From Marinobacter sp. ELB17 (GTDB lineage: Bacteria > Pseudomonadota > Gammaproteobacteria > Pseudomonadales > Oleiphilaceae): 64,000 nt of DNA. The notes beneath the pieces were generated by a model that was not told the DNA's origin, did no database searches, and saw only the letters and a list, made by a program, of their open reading frames with translations. A program made the translations under genes and the position numbers. The stretch lies in assembly GCF_000169375.1 (NCBI RefSeq), contig NZ_AAXY01000014.1:26875-90874 (forward strand), read 5' to 3'. Numbering within the stretch: the stretch's first letter is position 1; the number at the start of each line of letters is the position of its first letter. Shown one piece after another: positions 24,756 to 33,378 of the stretch.

Positions 24756-25055
24756 TTATGCAGAGTTCCCTGACTTGTTAGCAGAGATGTCTTTGAGGCC
24801 GCCAGAGACATACTTGTGCAGGACACTGGACACCAGAGACTGATAGGGAAGCCCCTCCTCAAGCGCCCGACGCTGAAGTGCTTCCAGGTCTCGACTTGAA
24901 ATTCGGATATTGATCCGCTTGTCTTTCTTGAATGTTTCTTCCGCTGCCTTGGCCACATACTCCCGACGATCCGCACTCAAGTCTGATTCAAATTCCCCAG
25001 AGTCATACGCCTCCAGGAGCTCTTGCTCTTCTAAATCCAATTTGGTGTTGGCCAT
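24756..25055 (-). CDS. Ribbon-helix-helix antitoxin (CopG/BrnA-like)
   Basis: A 99-aa protein. An acidic N-terminal part (DLEEQELLEAYDSGEFESDL) would face the toxin. It is followed by DRREYVAKAAEETFKKDKRI and then the ribbon-helix-helix NIRISSRDLEALQRRALEEG plus LPYQSLVSSVLHKYVSGGL. The order toxin first, antitoxin second, with one base between the genes, is that of BrnTA-type modules. It is the intact partner of the toxin at 25057-25329 and the parent-like copy of the fragment at 24272-24383. Confidence 0.8.
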   Translation of the reverse strand: MANTKLDLEEQELLEAYDSGEFESDLSADRREYVAKAAEETFKKDKRINIRISSRDLEALQRRALEEGLPYQSLVSSVLHKYVSGGLKDISANKSGNSA

Positions 25056-25056
25056 A

Positions 25057-25329
25057 CTACCCCCTCAAAAATTTCTTGGTGGCCTTGCGGCTGGGAATAA
25101 TCGTTTTGAGAAAAAACTCATAGTCATTCTCAACGTAGGGTACCAGCCAGGCGTAATCATCAATCCGAACCACGAAAACTCGCTGATTCGGATACTTCTC
25201 CCTGTTGGGATGAGGCCCATCATCAAGCAAACCATCCGACTGAAGAGCAAACAAGGCGTCCTCAAAGGAAACGCCCCTCTCGCTCATCAACTGCTGATTT
25301 TTGTCCGCATTCCAGCTAAATGGCTTCAT
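25057..25329 (-). CDS. BrnT-like toxin
   Basis: A 90-aa basic small protein. It begins MKPFSWNADKNQQLMSERGV then SFEDALFALQSDGLLDDGPH, the layout of BrnT (WD..KN..L...GVSFEDA). The middle is RVFVVRIDDYAWLVPYV, and the end ISARKA-like IIPSRKATKKFLRG fits the conserved C-terminal site of this RelE-fold RNase family. The gene lies before its antitoxin, with one base between them. It is distant from classical BrnT, so the exact subfamily is open. Confidence 0.75.
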   Translation of the reverse strand: MKPFSWNADKNQQLMSERGVSFEDALFALQSDGLLDDGPHPNREKYPNQRVFVVRIDDYAWLVPYVENDYEFFLKTIIPSRKATKKFLRG

Positions 25330-25398
25330 AAAAAGAGTCTATCAGAGTGTGTGCCTATTGGCATCCTGGTGTGCCAGCGTAGATATTGATTGAGTATT

Positions 25399-26883
25399 TC
25401 AAATCACAAACAAGCCTGTAAATTCATGAACCGCCATGCATTCCAGCTCTGCCTGGCTTTGTAACGCCTGGGAGATTCGCTGGCATTGGCCTGCGGGGAA
25501 GCGGGTTGCGAGGTTTTGCTGGAACTTCTGTTTAAGCAGCGGAATCGCGGCTTCGCGACGGCGACGATGGCCTATTGGATACTCGACGACCACGTTTTCT
25601 GTGCTTGAACCGTCTTTGAAGAAAATCTGCACTGCGTTGGCAATGGAGCGCTTGCTTGGGTCCAGATAATCCGCTGTGTAAGCTTCGTTTTCGACCACTT
25701 CCATTTTGCCTCGCAGCTGATCAATCATTGGGTGGGCACTGTGAAAGCTGTCTTCGTAGTGCTCGGCTGTGAGGTCGCCAAATATCAGGGGCACGGCTGT
25801 CATGTATTGCAGGCAGTGGTCGCGGTCTGCGGCGTTGGCGAGGCTGCCCACTTTAGAAATAATGCGAATAGCGGATTCGTGGGTGATCAGTACTATTTTA
25901 TCGATATCTTGCAGGCGGTCTTTCACTTGCGGGTGAAGTGTAACGGCGGCTTCCGCGGCGGTTTGGGCGTGGAATTCTGCAGGGAAAGACACTTTGAACA
26001 GGATGTTTTCCATCACGTAGGAGCCAAATGCCTGTGGTAAAGAAAGCTGACACTTGTCCGCAGGTTTGATTTTCTGGTCTTTGTTGGTTTTGCTGAACAG
26101 CACGTCGTTAAAGCCCCACTGGGGCGCTGTGAGTGCGCCAGGTATGCCCATTTCGCCGCGCATGGCGATATCCGCAAGGCGAACGGCCCTGGAGGTGGCG
26201 TCGCCAGCAGCCCAGGATTTACGGGAACCGGCATTGGGGGCATGGCGGTAGGTGCGGAGGGATTGGCCGTCTACCCAGGCGTGTGACAGCGCTGACAGCA
26301 ACTGGTCGCGGTTGGCGCCCATCAGCCGAGCCACCACAGCGGTAGACGCCACTTTGACCAGCAGAACGTGGTCTAGCCCTACCCTGTTGAAGGAGTTTTC
26401 CAGCGCCAGTACGCCCTGGATTTCGTGGGCCATGATCATGGCTTCCAGCACGGCTTTCATGGCGATCGGGGATTTGCCTTCGGCCACGCGCTTTTGCGAT
26501 AGGTGGTCGGCTACTGCCAGTATGCCGCCCAGGTTGTCCGACGGATGGCCCCATTCAGCCGCCAGCCAGGTGTCGTTGTAATCCAGCCAGCGAATAATGC
26601 AGCCAATGTCCCACGCGGCTTTGACTGGGTCCATACGGAACGATGTGCCGGGTACGCGCGCGCCGTTGGGTACGATGGTGCCTTCTACCAACGGGCCTAA
26701 ATGCTTGGTGCATTCCGGAAATTTTAAGGCCAGCAGGCCGCAGCCCAGGGTGTCCATCAAGCAATGGCGGGCAGTGGTCCACGCCTCGTCACTTTTAATT
26801 TGGTGGTTGAGGACGTAGTCGGCGATGGTTTGCAGGATGTCGTCGTAATCTGGGCGTTCGTTGAGATCGAATGTTGCGGACAT
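25399..26883 (-). CDS. prpD: 2-methylcitrate dehydratase PrpD
   Basis: A 494-aa MmgE/PrpD-family enzyme that removes water from 2-methylcitrate in the propionate-degrading methylcitrate cycle (cytoplasm). Family features include [25 protein letters not shown] near residue 43, [22 protein letters not shown] near 119, and [18 protein letters not shown] near 301. The length equals that of Salmonella-type PrpD. It is the last gene of the leftward prp operon, but a PEP-CTERM gene separates it from prpF. Since acnD and prpF are also present, the cell would have two ways to do this step. Its ribosome-binding site lies in an inverted repeat (see 26887-26961). Confidence 0.95.
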   Translation of the reverse strand: MSATFDLNERPDYDDILQTIADYVLNHQIKSDEAWTTARHCLMDTLGCGLLALKFPECTKHLGPLVEGTIVPNGARVPGTSFRMDPVKAAWDIGCIIRWLDYNDTWLAAEWGHPSDNLGGILAVADHLSQKRVAEGKSPIAMKAVLEAMIMAHEIQGVLALENSFNRVGLDHVLLVKVASTAVVARLMGANRDQLLSALSHAWVDGQSLRTYRHAPNAGSRKSWAAGDATSRAVRLADIAMRGEMGIPGALTAPQWGFNDVLFSKTNKDQKIKPADKCQLSLPQAFGSYVMENILFKVSFPAEFHAQTAAEAAVTLHPQVKDRLQDIDKIVLITHESAIRIISKVGSLANAADRDHCLQYMTAVPLIFGDLTAEHYEDSFHSAHPMIDQLRGKMEVVENEAYTADYLDPSKRSIANAVQIFFKDGSSTENVVVEYPIGHRRRREAAIPLLKQKFQQNLATRFPAGQCQRISQALQSQAELECMAVHEFTGLFVI

Positions 26884-26886
26884 AAT

Positions 26887-26961
26887 ACCGGCTCCTTCAA
26901 TTTGGATATCTGCTGCCTACAGCCTAGCAAACTTAACGCCCAAACACCGAAAGGAGCCGGT
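26887..26961 (-). promoter_or_regulatory. Inverted repeat covering the prpD ribosome-binding site
   Basis: Two perfect 11-base arms (ACCGGCTCCTT and AAGGAGCCGGT) stand 53 bases apart between the PEP-CTERM gene stop and the prpD start. In the leftward transcript the downstream arm contains AAGGAG, the prpD Shine-Dalgarno, three bases before ATTATG begins. If the arms pair, prpD translation would be blocked. It could also be a leftover of an insertion; the sequence shows only the pairing capacity. Confidence 0.5.
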
Positions 26962-26967
26962 CACTAT

Positions 26968-27792
26968 TTACTTATTCGGTTGCTGCCTGAAACGGCGCCG
27001 GGAGGCCAGACCCGCCAGGCCGAGCGACAGCAGGGCTAACGTGCCCGGCTCCGGAACCGGAATGACAATCACCCCGCCTTCCTGCTCGAACCCCGCATAT
27101 GAGACAGCCGACTGCGAGTAGTTGTAAAACCCGAACTGGCCCGACGTGAACGTTGAGTCAACAATCGTAGTATTCCAGAGCTCGGTCAAGCCCTGTTTGA
27201 CGATAATATTGAAGCTGTTTGCCGTGTTATTGAAGTCAAGAAAGAAGTTATAGGCCGTCGAACTGAGCCATCCCTTGTCGGACCCATGATTCTGGGCAAG
27301 GATCGTCATGTCTGAGGTATCTGTTGTGTTCTCCCAGAACTGGCCAAGGGAAAGGTCATTGAGGGCATTTCCCGTGGCACCCTCGTATTTCTTGACCGTC
27401 ATTCCCTCATTCGCGCTCGCTCCTGAATAGCTTTGAGCGCCCTTTTTCCAATCAAACATGTAAAAATTGCTGGAGTTCTGGTAGCCAAATACAAACCCCA
27501 TGAAGTCATCATCGGAGGTTGTGTTGACTTGCCAGCTTCCCTGTATTGTGTATTGCGTTTGGTTAAGATTGTTCAGAAAGAACGACGGATCGGCATTGAC
27601 TGTCTGCACAACAGATGTGTTGTCTGCAGACCGAACCCAGTTACCTGCTGGCTGACCGCCTGTATAATCGACTGTTAGCGCCGTCCAACTGGCCAAATCT
27701 ACAGGTACAGTTGCGGCAGACGCACCAAACCCAACTGCACTGAACACTGTCGCAACAGCGGTTGCACTCACCCGCCTGAATAACGATTTCAT
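26968..27792 (-). CDS. PEP-CTERM protein with thrombospondin-C-like lectin domain
   Basis: A 274-aa secreted protein. The signal peptide is SATAVATVFSAVGFGASAA (cleavage near 26). The middle is rich in Asn, Ser, Thr and Trp and carries SWQVNTTSDDDFMGFVFGYQ and NSSNFYMFDWKK, the core of the thrombospondin C-terminal (TSP-C) lectin-like fold. It ends with the exosortase sorting signal: VPEPGTLALL, a hydrophobic span, then SRRRFRQQ. XrtA should cut at PEP and hand the protein to the envelope or matrix. It sits between prpF and prpD, which have no visible link to export. It has its own sigma-54-like promoter. Its ligand is not known. Confidence 0.85.
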   Translation of the reverse strand: MKSLFRRVSATAVATVFSAVGFGASAATVPVDLASWTALTVDYTGGQPAGNWVRSADNTSVVQTVNADPSFFLNNLNQTQYTIQGSWQVNTTSDDDFMGFVFGYQNSSNFYMFDWKKGAQSYSGASANEGMTVKKYEGATGNALNDLSLGQFWENTTDTSDMTILAQNHGSDKGWLSSTAYNFFLDFNNTANSFNIIVKQGLTELWNTTIVDSTFTSGQFGFYNYSQSAVSYAGFEQEGGVIVIPVPEPGTLALLSLGLAGLASRRRFRQQPNK

Positions 27793-27877
27793 GGCATCAC
27801 TCCCTTTTTAAGAACGGGATCTACAATTACTGCCAGTATCTGAATTGTACGTATCCCAAGATCGCTTCAGAAAAACA

Positions 27878-27893
27878 AGCAATAATGATGCCT
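27878..27893 (-). promoter_or_regulatory. Candidate sigma-54 promoter of the TSP-C PEP-CTERM gene
   Basis: Minus strand AGGCATCATTATTGCT, 86 bases upstream of the ATG at 27792, fits the RpoN consensus: GG at -24, TTGC at -12, right spacing. It shares GGCATC-N-TTATTGC with the element before the polysaccharide operon (17110-17125). A nearby inverted repeat TTTACAGGT/ACCTGTAAA (27950-27986) may end transcription coming from prpF. Confidence 0.55.
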
Positions 27894-27949
27894 TAAGTTC
27901 TCGCTAACCGTTTTTCGTTTTATGGTCAGCGAGTTAGATATGATGACCC

Positions 27950-27986
27950 TTTACAGGTGATGCTTGGCTGGGGCTGACCTGTAAAA
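27950..27986 (-). terminator. Hairpin downstream of prpF
   Basis: Arms TTTACAGGT (27950-27958) and ACCTGTAAA (27978-27986) form a 9-bp stem after the prpF stop. The T-run following the stem on the minus strand is short, so termination may be weak or Rho-assisted. It would separate prpF from the PEP-CTERM gene. Confidence 0.4.
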
Positions 27987-28047
27987 TTATTCGACAACAT
28001 GAGGTCGCCCCTGGGGCAACCCTGAGTCAATAAAAGTCGCTGCAGCG

Positions 28048-29250
28048 TTAAAAGCTATCGCCGGGTATGCGTACCCAACCTTCCATCAAAATGCGCGCGC
28101 TGCGGCTCATGATGGCCTTTTTGGCTGTCCACTGGCCGTTTACTTCTTTGGCTTCTGCGCCCACCTGCAAGGTGCCAGACGGATGGCCAAAGGTGACCGA
28201 GGTACGGTCACTGCCGCCAGCCGCCAGGTTTACCAGCGTTCCGGGAATAGCGGCTGCCGTTGCTATAGCGACGGCCGCTGTACCCATCATGGCATGGTGC
28301 AGTTTGCCCATAGACAAGGCTCTAACAACCAGGTCTATGTCGTTGATTGTAATCGCTTTACCGCTTGAAGCGCTGTAGTCCGCAGGCGGCGCAACAAACG
28401 CTACTTTTGGTGTGTGCTGGCGCGCGGCAGCTTCTTCGATGTTCTGAATTAGCCCCATTTTCACCGCACCGCAGGCGCGAATGGTTTCAAACATCGCCAG
28501 CGCTTCGGGGTTGCCATTAATCGCATCCTGCAGTTCGGTGCCGTTGTAGCCCACCGCGTCTGCATTAATAAAAACCGTGGGAATACCGGCGTTGATCATG
28601 GTTGCTTTCAGAGTTCCAACGCCTGGTACGTCCAGGTCGTCCACCAGGTTGCCGGTGGGGAACATGGCGCCTTCGCCGTCGGCCGGATCCATGAATTCCA
28701 CTTGTACTTCGGCCGCTGGAAAGGTCACGCCATCCAGCTCGAAATCACCGGTTTCCTGCACTTCGCCGTTGGTGACCGGTACTTTGGCTATAATGGTTTT
28801 GCGTATGTTAGCCTGCCAGATGCGGACGGTGACTATTTCTGTCACCGCGCCGTTGTCTGGTATGCGCTCTTTGTCCACATAACCGCTGCTAATGGCAAAG
28901 GCGCCGACTGCTGCGGTGAGGTTGCCGCAGTTGCCGCTCCAGTCCACAAAGGGTTTGTCTATGCTGACCTGGCCGAACAGATAATCCACATCGTGGTCTG
29001 GCTGGGTGCTTTTGCACAGGATAACGGTTTTGCTGGTGCTAGAGGTGGCGCCACCCATACCGTCGGTCTGCTTAACGTAGGGATCGGGGCTGCCGATCAC
29101 CCGCAGCAGCAGGTTATCCCGGGCCGGGCCCGGGGTTTGTGCGCGCTCGGGCAGGTCTTCCAAACGGAAGAACACGCCTTTGCTGGTGCCGCCGCGCATA
29201 TAGGTCGCGGGAATTTTTACTTGTGGTGCCTGGCTCATAAGACCGCTCAT
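28048..29250 (-). CDS. prpF: 2-methylaconitate isomerase PrpF
   Basis: A 400-aa enzyme that turns the product of AcnD into the methylaconitate isomer used for 2-methylisocitrate formation. It begins after SQAPQVKIPATYMRGGTSKG, the family's conserved start, and has DGMGGATSSTSKTVI, WSGNCGNLTAAVGAFAI (catalytic Cys/Lys region) and LHHAMMGTAAVAIATAAAIPG. ATG 29250 overlaps the acnD stop as ATGA; the open frame extends further upstream but lies inside acnD. The length agrees with PrpF of other gammaproteobacteria. Confidence 0.95.
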   Translation of the reverse strand: MSGLMSQAPQVKIPATYMRGGTSKGVFFRLEDLPERAQTPGPARDNLLLRVIGSPDPYVKQTDGMGGATSSTSKTVILCKSTQPDHDVDYLFGQVSIDKPFVDWSGNCGNLTAAVGAFAISSGYVDKERIPDNGAVTEIVTVRIWQANIRKTIIAKVPVTNGEVQETGDFELDGVTFPAAEVQVEFMDPADGEGAMFPTGNLVDDLDVPGVGTLKATMINAGIPTVFINADAVGYNGTELQDAINGNPEALAMFETIRACGAVKMGLIQNIEEAAARQHTPKVAFVAPPADYSASSGKAITINDIDLVVRALSMGKLHHAMMGTAAVAIATAAAIPGTLVNLAAGGSDRTSVTFGHPSGTLQVGAEAKEVNGQWTAKKAIMSRSARILMEGWVRIPGDSF

Positions 29251-31859
29251 ACGACCGCCCCTTCTGCCTCTAGGAAATCCTGAGCGAAGCGCTGCAGCAC
29301 GCCGCCAGCTTCGTACACAGACACTTCGTCTGCGGTATCCAGGCGGCAAGTAACAGACACGTTCAGGGTTTCGCCGTTGGTACGGTGAATAACCAAAGTC
29401 ATGGTGGACCGCGGGCTCATATCGCCTTCTACGTCGTAGGTTTCTGTGCCGTCTAGCTTCAGAGTCAGGCGGGTGGTGCCCGGCTTGAATTCCAGTGGCA
29501 GTACGCCCATTCCGACCAGGTTGGTACGGTGGATACGTTCAAAGCCTTCGGCGGCGATGGCTTCTACGCCCGCTAATCGCACGCCTTTGGCAGCCCAGTC
29601 GCGGGAGGAACCTTGGCCATAGTCGGCGCCGGCCACGATGATCAGCGGCTGCTTGCGTTCCATGTAGGTTTCAATGGCTTCCCACATGCGCAGGTTTTTG
29701 CCTTCCGGCTCCACACGGGCCATAGAGCCCTGAATAATGTCGCCCTTGTCGTCACGAACCATTTCGTTCATCAGTTTCGGGTTGGCAAAGGTGGCACGCT
29801 GGGCGGTCAGATGGTCGCCGCGATGGGTTGCGTAGGAGTTGAAGTCTTCCTCTGGCAGGCCCATTTTGTGCAGGTATTCACCAGCAGCACTGTCCATCAT
29901 GATGGCGTTAGACGGCGACAGGTGATCGGTAGTGATGTTATCCGGCAGAATCGCCAGTGGGCGCATGCCTTTCATGGTGCGCTCAGCTGCCAGTGCGCCT
30001 TCCCAGTAGGGCGGGCGGCGAATGTAGGTGCTCTTCGGGCGCCAGTCGTAAAGGGGGCTTTCGGCTTCTTCGAACGCGCCCAGATCAAACATCGGGATGT
30101 ACACCTGTTTGAACTGTTCGGGCTTAACGCTGGATTTTACGATGGCGTCGATTTCTTCATCGCTTGGCCAGATGTCTTTCAGGGTAACCGGATTGCCGTC
30201 TTTGTCTTTGGCCAGTACGTCTTTTTCGATGTCAAAACGCACGGTACCGGCGATGGCGTAAGCCACAACCAAAGGCGGCGAGGCCAGGAACGCCTGTTTG
30301 GCGTAGGGGTGAATTCGGCCATCGAAGTTACGGTTACCCGACAGTACCGCGGTGGAGTAAAGATCGCGGTCGATAATTTCTTTCTGGATTTTCGGATCCA
30401 GAGCGCCAGACATGCCGTTGCAGGTGGTGCAGGCGTAGCCGACGATACCAAAGCCCAGCTTTTCCATTTCTTTAAGTAGGCCGGCTTCTTCCAGGTACAG
30501 GCGGGCGACTTTGGAGCCCGGTGCAAAGGAAGATTTCACCCAGGGCTTGCGCACCAGGCCCAGCTCATTGGCTTTTTTCGCAATCAGGCCAGCAGCAACC
30601 ACGTTGCGGGGGTTTGAGGTGTTGGTGCAGGAGGTAATCGCGGCGATGATCACCGCGCCGTCTGGCATTTTGCCTTCGGCTTCTTCCGCCAAGGCCCTTT
30701 CCAGATTACCGGCAATGCCCTGGGCGTGCAGATCGCTGGTCGCTACGCGGCGATGAGGGCTAGACGGGCCAGCCACGTTGCGCACAACGGTGGACAAGTC
30801 AAATTTCAGCACCCGCTCGTATTCCGCTTCGACCAGCGCGTCGGCCCACAAGCCAGTGTGCTTGGCGTAGGTTTCTACCAATGCGATCTGTTCTGGCTCG
30901 CGACCGGTCAGCCTCAAATAATCGATGGTTTGCTGGTCGATGTAGAACATGCCGGCAGAGGCACCGAATTCCGGGGTCATGTTGGATATGGTAGCACGGT
31001 CGCCGATGGTCAGGCTTTCGGCGCCTTCGCCAAAGAATTCCAGGTAGGCGGATACAACGCGCTCTTTACGCAGGAACTCGGTAATGGCCAGCACGATGTC
31101 GGTCGCGGTAATGCCCGGCTGGCGTTTGCCAGTGAGCTTCACACCGATGATATCCGGCAGGCGCATCATGGACGGGCGGCCGAGCATGACGGTTTCTGCT
31201 TCCAAGCCGCCGACGCCAATGGCGATAACGCCCAGGCAGTCGATGTGCGGGGTGTGGCTGTCGGTGCCAACGCAGGTGTCCGGGAAGGCGACGCCGTCAC
31301 GGGACTGGATCACCGGAGACATTTTCTCCAGGTTGATCTGGTGCATGATGCCGTTGCCGGCGGGAATCACGTCGACATTCTTAAAGGCAGTTTTGGTCCA
31401 CTCGATAAAGTGGAAACGGTCGTCGTTACGGCGATCTTCAATGCTGCGGTTCTTTTCGAACGCGTCTGGGTCAAAACCCGCGGCTTCTACCGCCAGGGAA
31501 TGGTCCACAATCAGCTGTGTGGGTACTACCGGGTTCACTTTTGATGGCTCACCGCCTTTTTTAGCGATGGCATCGCGCAGACCCGCCAGGTCAACCAGAG
31601 CGGTGGTACCCAGGATGTCGTGGGTGACCACGCGGGCCGGGTACCAGGGGAAGTCCAGGTCTTGCTTGCGTTCGATAAACTGCTTTAGTGATTCGGTGAG
31701 CATGTCGGGTTCGCCACGGCGAATCAGTTGCTCAGCTAAAACGCGGGAGGTGTACGGCAGTTTGGCGTAGGCGCCAGGCTGTATGTCTTCGATTGCCTGG
31801 CGAGTGTCGAAATAGTCCAGGTCGGTGCCTGGTAGGTTTTTGCGGTAGTGGGTATTCAT
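29247..31859 (-). CDS. acnD: 2-methylcitrate dehydratase, Fe-S dependent (AcnD)
   Basis: An 870-aa aconitase-family protein with a [4Fe-4S] cluster. The cluster ligands lie in ITSCTNTSNPRN (about residue 406) and YACTTCNGMSG (about 472); other sites are GTDSHTPHIDCLGV, RGDHLTAQRATFANPKL and the swivelling domain with GADYGQGSSRDWAAKG. The start MNTHYRKNLPGTDLDYFDTR is typical of AcnD and not AcnA. It works with PrpF in place of PrpD. Before it, five palindromes fill the gap after prpC. Confidence 0.96.
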   Translation of the reverse strand: MNTHYRKNLPGTDLDYFDTRQAIEDIQPGAYAKLPYTSRVLAEQLIRRGEPDMLTESLKQFIERKQDLDFPWYPARVVTHDILGTTALVDLAGLRDAIAKKGGEPSKVNPVVPTQLIVDHSLAVEAAGFDPDAFEKNRSIEDRRNDDRFHFIEWTKTAFKNVDVIPAGNGIMHQINLEKMSPVIQSRDGVAFPDTCVGTDSHTPHIDCLGVIAIGVGGLEAETVMLGRPSMMRLPDIIGVKLTGKRQPGITATDIVLAITEFLRKERVVSAYLEFFGEGAESLTIGDRATISNMTPEFGASAGMFYIDQQTIDYLRLTGREPEQIALVETYAKHTGLWADALVEAEYERVLKFDLSTVVRNVAGPSSPHRRVATSDLHAQGIAGNLERALAEEAEGKMPDGAVIIAAITSCTNTSNPRNVVAAGLIAKKANELGLVRKPWVKSSFAPGSKVARLYLEEAGLLKEMEKLGFGIVGYACTTCNGMSGALDPKIQKEIIDRDLYSTAVLSGNRNFDGRIHPYAKQAFLASPPLVVAYAIAGTVRFDIEKDVLAKDKDGNPVTLKDIWPSDEEIDAIVKSSVKPEQFKQVYIPMFDLGAFEEAESPLYDWRPKSTYIRRPPYWEGALAAERTMKGMRPLAILPDNITTDHLSPSNAIMMDSAAGEYLHKMGLPEEDFNSYATHRGDHLTAQRATFANPKLMNEMVRDDKGDIIQGSMARVEPEGKNLRMWEAIETYMERKQPLIIVAGADYGQGSSRDWAAKGVRLAGVEAIAAEGFERIHRTNLVGMGVLPLEFKPGTTRLTLKLDGTETYDVEGDMSPRSTMTLVIHRTNGETLNVSVTCRLDTADEVSVYEAGGVLQRFAQDFLEAEGAVV

Positions 31860-31881
31860 ATTTTTGGCTCTCTACGCAATA

Positions 31882-32098
31882 GGGGACGGATTTGAAATCC
31901 GTCCCCGCTCTGGCGTTGGGCAATGTGGTCAGGGACAGAATTTAATTCTGTCCCTGCTTTGGCGGTAATAGGGGACAGATTTGAAATCTGTCCCCGGTCG
32001 AGGTTGGGTAATGGGGGACAGATATGAAGTCCGTCCCCGGTCGAGGTTGGGCAATGGGGGACGGATTTCAAATCCGTCCCCGTCGGCAATCCGTCCCC
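31882..32098. repeat. Array of five GGGGAC palindromes between prpC and acnD
   Basis: Five 25-bp palindromes start at 31882, 31931, 31971, 32014 and 32057, and a half site ends at 32098. The general form is GGGGAC[A/G]GATTT, one base, AAATC[C/T]GTCCCC; paired changes keep the stem (ACAGAA/TTCTGT, ACGGAT/ATCCGT). The last three are exactly 43 bp apart with a near-identical 18-bp spacer (GGTCGAGGTTGGGYAATG). Each can form a strong hairpin in the prp mRNA. They look like REP elements of the type moved by REP-associated tyrosine transposases; no such transposase is in the window. Confidence 0.9.
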
Positions 32099-32108
32099 GG
32101 TCTGGGCG

Positions 32109-33236
32109 TTAGCGCTTTTCGATCGGCAGCCATTCAGCGTAATCAGGGCCGGTGTATTCAGCGCTTGGGCGGATGATGCGGTTGTTGGCGCGCTGCTCTT
32201 TAACGTGCGCAGTCCAGCCGGACACCCGTGACATCACAAAAATAGGCGTGAACAGTCCAGTAGGAATGCCCATGAAGTGGTAAGTAGAGGCGTGGAAGAA
32301 GTCGGCGTTGCAGAACAGTTTCTTCTCGCGCCACATCACTTCTTCACAGCGCACAGATACCGGGTAAAGCACGGTATCGCTCACTTCTTTCGACAGTTTT
32401 TCGGCCCATTTTTTGATGATTACGTTGCGAGGGTCGGAAATACTGTAAACCGCGTGGCCGAAGCCCATGATTTTTTCTTTGCGCTGTAGCATGCCCATCA
32501 GGCCTTCTTCGGCTTCTTCCGGGGTCTTGAATTTCTGGATCAGTTCCATTGCTGCTTCGTTTGCGCCGCCGTGTAGCGGGCCACGCAGGGTTCCGATAGC
32601 GCCGGTTACGCAGCTGTGGATGTCAGACAAGGTTGAAGCACAAACGCGGGCAGCGAAGGTAGACGCGTTGAATTCGTGCTCGGCGTACAGAATCAGGGAA
32701 ACGTTCATCACCCGTTCGTGCAGCTCGCTCGGCTTTTTGCCGTGCAGCAGTTCCAGGAAGTGGCCGCCGATGGAATCGGAACTGCTGTTGGTATCGATGC
32801 GCACGCCTTTATGAACAAAGCTGTACCAGTAGTTGATGATGCCCGGAAACGCGGCCAGCAGACGGTCGATTTTGTCGTCTTGCTCGCTGAAGTGTTCCTC
32901 GGTTTCCAGGTTGCCCAGCATGGAGCAGCCGGTGCGCATCACGTCCATCGGGTGAGCATCTTTCGGGATGCTTTCAAGCACGGTTTTCAGTGCGTCGGGC
33001 AAAGTGCGCAGGCTTTTCAGCTTGGCTTTGTAGGCGTCCAGTTCCTGCTGGTTTGGCAGTTTGCCTTGCAGCAGCAGGTAGGCCACTTCTTCGAACTGGG
33101 CGTTGTCTGCCAGGTCGCTAATGTCGTAGCCGCAATAAGTGAGGCCGGTTCCGGTTAGGCCGACGGTGCAGAGTGCGGTTTCACCGGCCACTTGTCCACG
33201 CAGTCCTGCGCCACTTAATTTTTTTGCTTCAGCCAT
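32109..33236 (-). CDS. prpC: 2-methylcitrate synthase
   Basis: A 375-aa type II-short citrate synthase homologue that joins propionyl-CoA and oxaloacetate. Key segments are GLRGQVAGETALCTVG, the first catalytic His in LRGPLHGGANEAAMELI, the second in IMGFGHAVYSISDPRN, Asp in FFHASTYHFMGIP, and the arginine-containing SRVSGWTAHVKEQRANNRIIRPS. The gene context (prpB before, acnD after) favours methylcitrate synthase over a second citrate synthase. It is flanked on both sides by palindrome arrays. Confidence 0.95.
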   Translation of the reverse strand: MAEAKKLSGAGLRGQVAGETALCTVGLTGTGLTYCGYDISDLADNAQFEEVAYLLLQGKLPNQQELDAYKAKLKSLRTLPDALKTVLESIPKDAHPMDVMRTGCSMLGNLETEEHFSEQDDKIDRLLAAFPGIINYWYSFVHKGVRIDTNSSSDSIGGHFLELLHGKKPSELHERVMNVSLILYAEHEFNASTFAARVCASTLSDIHSCVTGAIGTLRGPLHGGANEAAMELIQKFKTPEEAEEGLMGMLQRKEKIMGFGHAVYSISDPRNVIIKKWAEKLSKEVSDTVLYPVSVRCEEVMWREKKLFCNADFFHASTYHFMGIPTGLFTPIFVMSRVSGWTAHVKEQRANNRIIRPSAEYTGPDYAEWLPIEKR

Positions 33237-33256
33237 GGGTGCTTTTCCTTAAAACC

Positions 33257-33362
33257 GGGGACAGACCTTAGGTCTGTCCCCTATTGTCAGGTCGGGGACG
33301 GATTTGAAATCCGTCCCCTACTTGGTTGTTTGACACCGGGGACAGACCTTAGGTCTGTCCCC
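33257..33362. repeat. Three GGGGAC palindromes between prpB and prpC
   Basis: Palindromes begin at 33257, 33294 and 33338. The first and third are identical with arms GGGGACAGACCT and AGGTCTGTCCCC (paired change in the inner stem), while the middle one has the common GGGGACGGATTT form. A half site (CCGTCCCC) follows at 33364-33371. They stand in the transcribed gap before prpC and could stabilise the prpB mRNA or reduce readthrough. Confidence 0.9.
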
Positions 33363-33378
33363 TATACCGTCCCCTATC

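Noticed and set aside
19930..25080. Integron-like cassette array of toxin-antitoxin genes
   Set aside because: No integrase gene and no attC-like core sites were seen between the genes; the repeated parts are ends of toxin genes.
30726..31544. Long ORF on the plus strand inside acnD
   Set aside because: It is antisense to a fully conserved enzyme gene and arises from high GC at third positions.
31882..32098. Regular 43-bp repeat array that could be a CRISPR
   Set aside because: The repeats are full palindromes with paired changes, the spacers are nearly identical to each other, and no cas genes are near.
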